Below, one piece after another: positions 24,651 to 36,800 of a stretch of DNA of 64,000 nt. Within the stretch, counting starts at the first letter, position 1. Each line of letters starts with the position of its first letter. The translations under genes were made by a program, and so were the position numbers. This DNA is from Glandiceps talaboti (lineage: Eukaryota; Hemichordata; Enteropneusta; Spengelidae): positions 1,477,001 to 1,541,000 of the forward strand of contig NC_135556.1 in assembly GCF_964340395.1 (NCBI RefSeq), read 5' to 3'. The notes below the pieces were generated by a model, which was given only the letters and a program-made list of their open reading frames with translations, ran no database searches and had not been told where the DNA came from.

Positions 24651-27600
24651 GGTAAACCAACGGGCATAAAGCCCATTTACAGGCACCTTTAGAAACAAAT
24701 AAGGAAAAACAAGCACTAAAAAGATAAAACAAGGGGTAGCAATAACAGAAAGAAGTGACATGACATAAAAGGCAAACACAGAAATAAAAACAACAAAACA
24801 GGAAAAATTATTAAAAACACGCAGCCTGAAGCACACGCCGAAAGGCGGAAACAGGACTAAATAAATCTATGTTTGGATTTGCTTTAAAAACGTCATTACA
24901 AGTGGTTAAACATCTTAAAATTGGGGAATATTTTCTCAGATTTACTCTAGAGGCACTGATGCGAAAGATATGGTTATTACGTAGCTGTCTGCTTTGTACA
25001 TTAAAACAAACCTTGTACAAAATGGATGGACAATTATAGCATGAATTGACCAGTTTGTAAACAAAAATAGCATCTAAAAACTTTCGCCTCCTCACCAGTG
25101 GGGGAAGCTTAAACCTAGCACATAGTGAATCGTAATCTGTTGAAGTATATTGCACATTTGATTTAACAGATGACTTGTTTTACACTCTCCTTTCAGGCAG
25201 TGCACATAATAATTTTATACATACAAATTTTGACAGTGCCACTGTACTATGATGAGTTTGGCCAACTCTACCAAATCAAATAAGGCACACTGACTAAGTG
25301 AGTTCAATTCTGTCCAGGAAAAGTTAACTTTTTTATATAATAGACTTACTTCATACATTAATGGTCCCAGTACAACAGCACTATCCACACATCTACCTGT
25401 TATCACTATGTCTGCACCTAGTTCTAAAGCTTTAGCAATTGGACTTGCCCTAGAATGAAATAGAAATATAGGCATTATAACAGGGGGACCTGTTCAAGCA
25501 TGTCAGAGTTATGGCTTTGGACATGAAAACTGCGCCAACAAAATCGCTGTCGGATTGTATCACGATGAAAATGGATATGCACATGTATGTCATAGAACAC
25601 TGTCCTAATACCAATTTTGAATGAGATCTGTTCAAGCATGTCTGAGTTATGGCTTTGGACATGGAAAATTCGCAAACAAAATGACTGTCAGGCAGCCATA
25701 TTGGATCGTATCACGATGAAAATGGATATGCACATGTATGTCATAGAATACTGTCCTAATACCAACTTTGAATGAGATCTGTTCAAGCATGTCTGTGTTA
25801 TGGTTTTGGACAGGGAAAATTTGCCAACAAAATGGCTGCCAGGCAGCCTGCATATTGGATCATATCATGACAACAATGAATATGCACATGTATGTTTACA
25901 ACAATTTACACAATTTGTATCTTTTTTCAGTATGTGTTGTCAATCAAATAAACGTGTGAATGATTGAAAATACAATGACTGCTCTACCTTGGTTATTTGA
26001 TGGTTTTTTCAAAGGGAATAAGCCGACCATTTACAGTCTGTAATAGTTGACACTTTTTCACTAAACGATTGACACATTTTCAGTCATCAATGTGATTTTA
26101 CATACACTTTGCCGACAACGAAACACCTCCTGCTCCGCTATTTGGATAAAAACAATGTGCACTTCTCACCGTGTTTACCGACACAAGGATGTATGCTTGT
26201 ACACTCATAAATTAAAAAGAAAAACGATATAAAATGTGATAATGAAATGCATAGGTTTCTAATAAATTCTGAGAAATTTCGCTGATGAAACCATTCCTTC
26301 TCTAGTATTTTTTTTTTTTATCTTTCATGTTCTTTATTGAAAACCCATTGAAATTATACAGTATACAATAATATATGCATGTTGTCATGAATTAGGTTTT
26401 CTTTTTAGGATGAATTGACATAGAAACAAGATGTACATGTACAGAACAAAACAAAAACAAGAAACAGAAGCAGACAAAAGAATGATATCCCACTTTGTCA
26501 TGTACTACAAAATCAAAGAAATTCTACAATTGTATAATGACTGTTGAAAAAAAAAACAAAAAAAAAAACAACAGATTACTACCGTCAGGATGAAAATATA
26601 TACATTACATCTACTAGAATACTTCTATGCCTCGAAATCTTTCCATTTTTCTAGGAATATTGGCAATGTTCCCTTACGACGTGAAATAAACAATTCTAAG
26701 TTTTGATTATGTTTAACTTGTATTCTTAGTAAATTAAAGCTTGGCAGCTGTTTTTTTAATTTACAACTGTAGATATTTTTCTTATACATGAGAACAATAT
26801 AATTCAGTAATTTAGACCAGCATTTATCACCTAAAATAATCTGTTGAGATGACGGGTACCTAGGGCAATTCAAAGCCTCACCCCAAGTTGTGTACATATC
26901 TTGCCAGATGGCTTTCACATATTCGCAATCTACAAACAGGTGTACTAACGTCTCAGATGTTCTGTGACAAAAAGTACACGCATCTGTATCCACTAAAGGA
27001 GAACGCATGTTATATAACATGGAATTAGTATACAGAATATTGTGGCTTATTTTCCATTGAAATTCTCGAGCGACACTACTGATTGTAACTTTAAATGGCA
27101 TACTATAAATGAAGTTCCAATCAAGATCACCTTCAAAAAGGTTACTAAAGAAAATTTGACTTTTTGGTTTAATGAAGTAACTGCCTGAAATTAATTTACG
27201 TATCTGTTTTTGTTCCGACTTTAACAATGCAATCAGTCCACCTTCACTGTGAAAGAGGAAGGTGTTTACAGGTCGTACACAAAAAGCTTTGTTTTTCCTC
27301 CAATTCACAGGCAGTGCCGATATCAATCCCTGCCACTGCAGAAAATCTATTAGATTAACCCCCAAATTACGAAAATACTCCCATCCTTTAATGTTACCAT
27401 CAGTAGTGAAGATATCCGAGACATATCGAACTCCTACATTATAAAAGGTTTTAAGAAAAATACTTTTCCCTTGAATGAGGATATTTTTGTTATTCCAAAT
27501 AATTTCAGAAGAAGATGAAGTAGACTTATCATGGCTATAGTTGCTCCAAACACTTAACATGTCATGATAAAAAGGAGGAATCTCGAAATTAAGTACATTC

Positions 27601-30600
27601 AAAGAAAAATTACATTTAAAGATAAGCTGTCCACCAACTGGTTTAAGATAGTAGTCTAAAACAACTTTCCAAGGGTCGAAGTATGGGAGCAGATAGTACT
27701 TAACCCACGTTACTTTGAAAGCCTTTTGCATTGCACAAATGTCTAGCATACCTAAACCCCCTTGGCCTATGTCACCAATCATTGTGTCACGTGCTACTCT
27801 ATCGTGTCCCTTCCATAAAAACGAATAAATTAACAAATTGATGTGTTTTACATCTTTTTGATGGACATTGATAAGATTAAGGATGTACAGCAATTTCGGA
27901 ATGACTAGACTTTTAATTATCTGAACTCTACCCATAATGATAAGGTTACGACTGGTCCAGCATTGCAGTACATCTGACAGTCCCTTGAGTGGTGCAGCCA
28001 GATTCAGTTTATAAGCTGTAGCTGTATCATATGAAAAAAATACACCCACAATCTTGATTGGTGACATAGGCCATTTGACCCTGAACGGAGTATCTCGACG
28101 AAATCTCCAATTTCCCAACCAGAGTGCTTCAGTCTTATCAAAATTAACACATAACCCTGATACTTCAGAAAAAAATCTAAGAAGACAAAGAAGGTTTTCA
28201 GCAGATTGTTCATCTTTCAGGAAACAGGTGAGATCATCAGCATATGCCGAGCTCTTAACTTCATAGCCCTCCACACAAATACCACTGGTTTTATCATCAT
28301 GATGTAACCTGATAAGTAAGGACTCCAAAGCAAGAATGAATAAGATCGGTGAAAGTGGGTCACCCTGCCTAACTCCTCTACCAAGATTAAAATATGAAGT
28401 TGAAAGGCCACGATTCATGACACAGCTGGATGGATTGCGATAGAATGTTTGTATCCATTCTATAATAGATGGACCAAAGTTGAAATTCTGAAGACATTGA
28501 AACATAAATTTACGATCAAGACTGTCAAATGCCTTTTGAAAATCAACGGCAATTAGTATGCCTGTGGTATCAACATCTTTCGTATAATTCATAATGCCGT
28601 CGATAAGCCGAACACACTGACCGATTGATCTATTTTTCACGAAAGCTGTTTGTGATACACTAATTAAAGACTCAATGACTTTATCCATTCTTTTCGCAAT
28701 ACATCTAGCTGCCAGTTTGTAATCAGTATTAAGGAGTGTTATTGGACGCCAATTACGAATGTATCTTTTGTCTTTACCCTTTTTTTCTATTAATGTAATT
28801 ACGCCTTGACACTGACTAGGCGATAGCTGACCCTTTACCTTTGCCTCATTCATAGAATCGATTACATAATGGCCGAGCAGGTTCCAGAATGTTTGGTAGA
28901 ATTCAACCGTTAGGCCATCATTCCCTGGTGTTTTGTTTTTAGGCATACTGTTAAGTGAAAGAAATCCCTCGTTGAAAGTGATAGGTCCCTCACACATATC
29001 CTTATCTATATTGCTAAGTTTGGGGAACATATCACTATTCAGAAAGGTGTCGGCGTATTCCTCATCCCAATCCTGAATATGATTGGCATAGAGCTCAGAA
29101 TAGTAACTCCGAATATGGCTTTGAATTTCCTTAGGGTGTGTCAATAGATAATCATGTTGATCAAATAATTGGGTAATTTGTGACTTTTTAGCATTATATT
29201 TTTCAAGGCCGAGAAAATATTTTGTATTTTTTTCACCAAATTCATACCAGTCAGCTCTGGAGCGCACTACCGCACCTTCTGTTAAATAATTATATTCAAA
29301 ATTTAATTCATTGCGAATTCTTTCGATTTCTGTCTTCAATTCGTCCGAGTCCCTACCACTGAGCTCTATGTCAAGGTCACGTAACTTATTTTCTAGTGTG
29401 GTTATCCGCTCATTCCTCACTTTAGCATTTCTTTTGCTATAACTAATTGTGGTAACTTTGACCTTAAACTTAATATATTCCCATAAGCCTTGCTTATTGT
29501 GAGGGTTGCCATACTCTGTCTTCCAATTCTGGAGACTATCGTGAATAAGATTAATATATACAGGGTCATGAATCAGGCTATTGTTAAATTTCCAGTGAGA
29601 TCTGCCAAGCCTACATCGACTATCTCCAATTGTCAAAACTATAGCTGAATGATCAGACATGATATTTGGGACGATATCACAGTTAACAATAGAGCTCTGG
29701 AGAGAACTACTGATCAGAAAGAAATCTAGGCGGCTTTGAATCAATGCTGGACGTAGACGTCTCCAAGTAAAACGTTTTATCGTTGGGTTTCTAGTACGCC
29801 AAATGTCCTCCAAGTCAAACTTGGATAAAATACTATTAAACACACTAACTGACTTTTTCCAGGTAATTGGATTACCTCCTGAGCGATCTAAGTTTTCGTC
29901 TAAGGTTAAGTTGTGATCACCGCCCCAGATGATCTCACGATCAGGTTCAATATGAACTTCTTGCAGTAGATTCGACAACTGTTCCATGAAAATAGAGTGT
30001 GTATTCTCATAATTAGGTGCATATGTATTAACAATAAGGAAAGGCTTATTCTCAATATCAATGGAAATTATGACAACCCTCCCCTCTGTATCACATTTAA
30101 CTGTATGTATAACATAATCTAGATTTCGTATAATAGTGACAAGGCCTCTGCTAGCAGAGGTACCATGGGAAAATATATAATGACCTGGTAGGATTTTTGA
30201 CCACTTATTTTCATCTTCTAGTGTGGAATGAGCTTCCTGAAGCAAAATGATATTGTGATTACGTTTCTTTAGCCAACCCAAAACCTTCCTTCTCTTCTTC
30301 ATACCCCTAATCCCCTGACATTCAGGGAAACAATGTTTAACTTTTCAGCCATTTAGAATTACTAGTATTGCAACCCGTAAAGCTAGTTGTAATGACATAG
30401 ACAATAAGGTTATATCAAAAATATCTAGTATTACTACTGAGAACATCGTAAAACTATTATTCGAAAACTCTATTACGTATCGACTATCTAGTACCTAGCA
30501 TCATGCCTAAAGAAAATCGTCCACGTTCCTGTCGTCGCCGAATGGCTTATGATACGTCATTCAAGCTGAGAGTAATCGCGAAAGTTGCTGAGTTGGGTAG

Positions 30601-33600
30601 TAATCGTAAGACTGCCGAGTACTTTGGATTGAACGAAAAACAAGTACAAGATTGGTTGAAGAAGAAGGATGAACTCGCTGTCACTTCAAAGAACGCAAAA
30701 CGTCTCCAGGGTGCTGGTAGACCAGTAAAAGACAACAATTTAGACAATCAACTTATGAACTGGATTGATACCCAACGTAAAAATGGAAATGGGGTGACCA
30801 GTAAGCAACTCCAACGTCAGGCGCTGAGGATGTCAAGTGGTAACACTTCATCATTCAAGGCGTCAGATGGTTGGTTGCAAAGTTTTAAACGTCGCCATAC
30901 TTTGTCAACTCGTCAACAAACATCAATAAGACAGAAGTTACCAATGGACTTTGAAGAGAAAATGGTTGCGTTCTATCGGTTTGTCATCCAGTTGAGGGAG
31001 AAATACAAGTACCACCTGTCTGATATTTACAATATGGACGAAACGCCACTTCGTTTCGACATGCCAGGAAACTGCACTCTCGATCGTATCGGTTCGAGAA
31101 CGGTTCACATCAAAACAACAGGTTCTGAAAAGAAAGGTTTCACAGCCGTGTTCACCGTGTCTGCCGATGGGGCAAAACAGTTACCCATCGTTATATTCAA
31201 AGGAAAGAGAAACCAGAGTCATTTATCCATCCGCAGTAAAATACAAGTTAGAGTCCAAGAAAAGGGTTACATTGATGAAAAAGGTACGTTAATATACAGA
31301 TAACTTTCATCATGTTTACTGCAAAAGTTTGAATAGGAACCGAGTAATCAAAATATTTGCATAATTTATGTGAAAAATAATGTCATGCATGCGCATATGG
31401 ATTGATTAAGTTTACTGGGCCATGACATATTTTCCTTGGATGTTATGACCACTGAATGGAGAGAAGGTTGATGACGTTTTATTTACACCATGTCAGCATG
31501 CTCTCTATGCATGCCATGAACGAAGTACGAGCACTGCATACTTAGATACGCTGACATTGTTTCCTCATTTGTTTCAGGTTGTCTTGATTACATACGTCAG
31601 CTTTTCCCTCGCCTTGACAGCAATAAACGAAGATTGCTTGTGTGGGATTCATGTTCCGTCCATTTAACAAACGCTGTCAAAGAAGATCTAAGGTCCCGCA
31701 ACGTCGGTGTAGCAGTGATCCCTGGTGGATCTGATTGACTCCGTTACTCCAGCGACTCGATGTTGGTGTCAAAAAGCCTGTGAAGATGTCCGTTCATGAC
31801 AGTTGGGATGATTGGATGAAGGATGGCGAGGCAGAGTTCACGGCTACTGGCAAGAGGAAACCCCCAAGTAGAGAAATGGTAGTGCGATGGGTGTTTTCTG
31901 CCAGGAACGACTTGTCACCGTCCATCGTTCGCCGCTCGTTCCTGAAGTGTGGCATCTCCAACAACCTCAACGGAACAGAAGACGATCTCCTGTATGAAGA
32001 TTTAGAAACCGATGACGAAGAAGACGGCTATGAACTTGCAGAAAGAATAGTAGACATATTCGACAGCGATGTAGAAGAGGACGACGAATTTCTTGGATTT
32101 GTGTAAATCTGAGTATGATCTCAGGTACCCAAACAAAACGGCCCTTTTCAGGGCCACCACATCCTCCAAAAAGAGTATACCATAAACCACAACAAGCCCC
32201 GATTATACACAAAAAATAATGTTTATATACACACAAAAAAATGATTCATTACAGTGAAACATTAATGACATTTGGTTCATGACCTCCTAGTTAAATTTCG
32301 TTGACATTCTTGTTTACATTTTTTTAACCGGTAAAAAGTTGTTATTAAAGACGCACCCCGACTTCGAAGTTTGTTTTGTTGATAATATGTTGCAAAAAAA
32401 TTATTAAAGCCGTGGCTATAAATACAGATTTAACGGTAGCACTCCTGAACCTAAGTAGTTCAATTGTGCTAAAAGCTGACAGACGGACAACAGATGACGA
32501 CAAAGAATCAACCTAGCCCTTAAGCTCTACTCAGCTGTCACTGACAGTGGGCCTAAAAATGGCTTTCTAACAGGACATGGTGGTTTCCGAACATAAACAA
32601 ACAAAAATGGTGGTCAATGTTCGACACTGATGTTATTGCATATAACTACAAACCTGAGACATTTTTCAAAAATGGAAATTTTGACGAAAATATCCCTTAC
32701 CAAATGATACTCATTTATGATCATACATTAAAATAAATAACGCAAATATTGTGTTGTCACACAACTTCATGTTCAGGGCAATGATAGATTTAACTATCAG
32801 ATGACAGGTTTAACTTTCTTGGTTGTCTTATTGTAATTAAATGCCAGCTACATTCAATTTATAGGTGATGAGACAGCTGTCTTACAACATATTATATAAT
32901 CACGTCATAAACCAAACTGGCCATGATACACACTTTACCACCAGAGGAAATAGTAAAGTAAACATTATAGCTATTTAACAATGTACTGTTCTCACTGTGT
33001 CAGCTATTAATGAGGACATATCTACACATTCTCAACAAAGTTTAAAGCTCAATCTACTTCTTAATTTCAGAGTTGAAGATTTTTGAGGAAAAGCAATGAT
33101 AAAGAATAACACTTCTAGAAACATCTCACCAAGTTTCAGACTCATTCACCAAGTACTTTTTGAGATATGTTTTTGACCAAAATTCACTTTTACACCTAAA
33201 TTCCATATCACTGATGAGATCATTATGTTTTCAAGAAAATCTGCATCATAACATTTAAAGAAACATCTCACCAAGTTTCAGACTTGTTGACCACATACTT
33301 TTTGAGATATAAGTTTTTGACCAAAAATGAACATTTTTACACTTAATTTGCATATCACTCATGGAATCATTGTATGCTTAATATTTCTTCATCCATACAG
33401 CCCTAGATGCATTCCCATCAAATTTCAGCCCAATCTGCTCAGTGGTTTTGGAATTATAGATTTTTGACCAAAAAGACACATTTTTAGCTCTAATTTGCAT
33501 ATCATAGATGGGACCATCATGTCATGAACAATTCTTAGTAAAAACACCCTGAAGAACGTTTCACACAAATTTCAGCCCAATCTGCCCAGTACTTTTGGAG

Positions 33601-33755
33601 TTTAAGCTTTTTGACCAAAAATCAAATTTTTTTACCCAAATCACATACCGGTGATAAGATCATTTTGATTTGAACAATTTCCCAACTAGACACCCAAGGT
33701 AATGCACCCACCAAATATCATGGCAATCGGCCTAGCAGTTTTTGACTTTAAGTCG

Positions 33756-33809
<54 letters not shown>

Positions 33810-36800
33810 GCGATCCCTATAGCACTACTGAACCTTATCAGTTTAGTTGTGCTAAAAATAGCGCCAATGGCATTGTAGCACAACTGTTGTTTCATTTGAT
33901 TGTTGCTATGGGCATGGTCTTGTTGCTAGGTATATTTTCATACATTTTTTGAATGTTTACTAATTTGTCTAGTGTTAATCCCTGTTATATTTGCAATATG
34001 CCTGATCATTTGGTTGTTGCTATGGGCGTGGTCTTGTTGCTAGGCACATTTACATGTTAGATTTTTTGAATATTTATTAATTTGCCTATTAATCCATGTT
34101 ATTATCTTTGCAATATATGTTATCATTGGCTGTTGCCATGGGTGTGGTCTTGCTGCTAGGTATATTTGGATACTCTATGTTTGTTCACTTGTCTAAGAAT
34201 CCCTGGGCCCTGTTATCTTTGTGAAATACACCATCACTTGGCTGTTGCTATGGGCGTGGTCATGGTTGCTAGGGGTATTTGCACACATTTTTTGAATGTT
34301 TACTTGCTTGCCTACCAGATGATGTGTGATTTGACCAAAATATACTACCATTTGGTTGTTGCTAAGGGCGTGGTCATGGTTGCTAGGGCCAATTGTGTCA
34401 AAATATTTTTAAGAAAATCTGTAGAACATCTCTTCAAGTTTCAGTCTCATTGACCAAGTACTTTTTGAGATATAATTTTTTTGACCAAAATTCACATTTT
34501 TACCTCCCGTAAGGGTACGGGAGGTATTACAAGCGACCTATCGGTCAGAATAGCTCCGCTGTTGTTTTTTTTAATTTAATTTTTTATTTTGGTGACATGT
34601 AGAAGTGGTTCAGGTCTTCACTATGCAGTTTTGTTTTAGTGATGCAATAAAGTGGTTAGTGGTTTCATATGATGTCTCACTATAAAACACATTTTACACA
34701 GAAGTTGGTAATGTATTGTACTTTTATACCATAGTCACCATTTTATAACAAAAATCTACTGTTATGAAAAATTGCACAAAATCTCAGAAAAAAATGACTG
34801 GGAAATGCACACAAGAAAAAGAAAAAAAGAGGATTTTGAGGTTGGCTATAAATAATTCCAGTGTCTTACAGCTGTAACCCTGGAAAATTTTAATGATGAA
34901 TGAAATAAACTAGGGATCTAAAATAATTTTGAGGCAATTTGAATTTCAATTTTCTAACAAATTTACAAAGTCAACAACATTCAACTTGTACTAGTTGTGG
35001 TAGATATATATAGGGAAGAAATGTATTAATCGCCATCTTAGTTTCCGTACGGCGACAATCTCAAGTTAAGTACCCGGAAGAGAGTCATTCTCAGCCATAC
35101 GTTACAGTGGTAACACTCGTTCATGTTCGGTTACCTTTCACAAAGAAAACACAACGAAATGCTTGAAATGATCTTTTTTTTTATTTCTTTTCATCACAAC
35201 AACAAAATCTGCGTGATTGATCAAAAGTGTTGTAAACTAAACCAGAAAGAATTATCGGACTGGCTAAACTTCCCGATGAACTGGAGTAAGGTCCTACTAC
35301 TTCCAAGTAAGCCTCGATAGTACTATAGTACGTGAGAAAATCGTCTCAAACTAGCGATACAACTTTCAAAATATAACTTGACATGTCTTCATTTGTTAGA
35401 GTTATACAATTCAAGACGGGTTTTCACTCGAAAACAACAATTCTGTGAATAATGACACTCTGAACGCAGCGATTTCTCGGACGATGTTACCACTGTAACG
35501 TATGGCTGACAACGACTTGCTTCCGGGTTAGTCCCTCGTGCATACGGGTGGATTGTCGGCGATTAACACATACATCGTCTGATATTTTAATTCACAGTGT
35601 TTCTTGTGACCGGCGCCTGTCAGCAGACTCTGCCATTTTTTTCATCATTCCATTGTATTTAAACCTTGTACTTGACATTTCGCAATATTTATAATTCTCA
35701 ACAAAATACCTCAACATGCCTCACTTCGCTCGTACTCAAAGCAGCCCCGCGCGGTATGATCACTGACACTGATGACATGATGAGAGAGAACCTTTTCGGA
35801 TTTACATGTAAAACGGGGAAAGATACGCAAAACATAATGCAAAGTCTAAAGCCAAATTAAAGTTGTAATTATTTTAATTATTTTTACTTGCCAAATATTT
35901 GCATTTTGGAAAGGCAAGACACGTTCATGTCGTTTAACTTTACATGTGAACTGTCGGCCATAACTTCAACCGCATGTCTGGCATGCCCTTCCTTACGCAA
36001 GTTGTCTGAATTCTGGTTCACTGTCATTCCAAATTGCACGACAATATAGAATTAACCACAAGTTACATGTTATCTGAAAACATCACACTTTTATAGTGGG
36101 TCTGAAGTGTGATTTTAGTGAGTACCAAGAACGTCCTGTGTTGATACTCAAGATGCTTGCTGTGGAAAATCGCTCGGTCAAATGAGGTCACCTTCAGCTT
36201 CTGGTCGAATCAGGATAGAGTATGCAAATGAGGATGTTGCGGACTGATTTGAAGTTTACAACCCTGTTTCGAACAAACGCTTGTCATTTGGGCGCCCAAT
36301 GCGTAGAATTATGACTATAGCACATATTACATCGTTTGTTTGACGTCAATAGTGTCTTTTGAAAAGTGGCAGTTTACTTAAAGTCTCGTCGACTGATTTC
36401 CAATATGGCGTCGGTCATTATGCTCATTAACATATTCATTTTTTTTTCAAATTACAAAAAAAAAATCATAAAAAATAAAAATGAGGATGTGCTGACTTGA
36501 AATTAACAAATCTGAGTAAGCTACCCCCTGCGCATCAACACGCCAGATATCAAAGCAATCTAATAAGAGGTTTTCAAGGAGTTGATGAAAATGACATTTT
36601 ATGAAAAAAAATCATAAAAAATTGAAAATGGCACAGATCAACTTGGCATGAACAAATCTGAATAGCCTCCCCCCAGGGAACATGCACACCAAATATCGAA
36701 GAATTCCGACTGTCACTTCCGGAGTAGATAGTAAAAATATAAAAGTTTGACGGACACCTATGATTCACTCTACTCTCTATACCTCAATACCCACCTATAC

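Noticed and set aside
26625-30302. Host gene for a reverse transcriptase
   Set aside because: Endonuclease-RT-zinc domain order, poly(A) tail and flanking 9-bp repeat identify an L1-like insertion.
35123-35860. Short plus-strand ORFs within F4
   Set aside because: The equivalent frames in the other F4 copy are disrupted or differ, so no coding constraint is visible.
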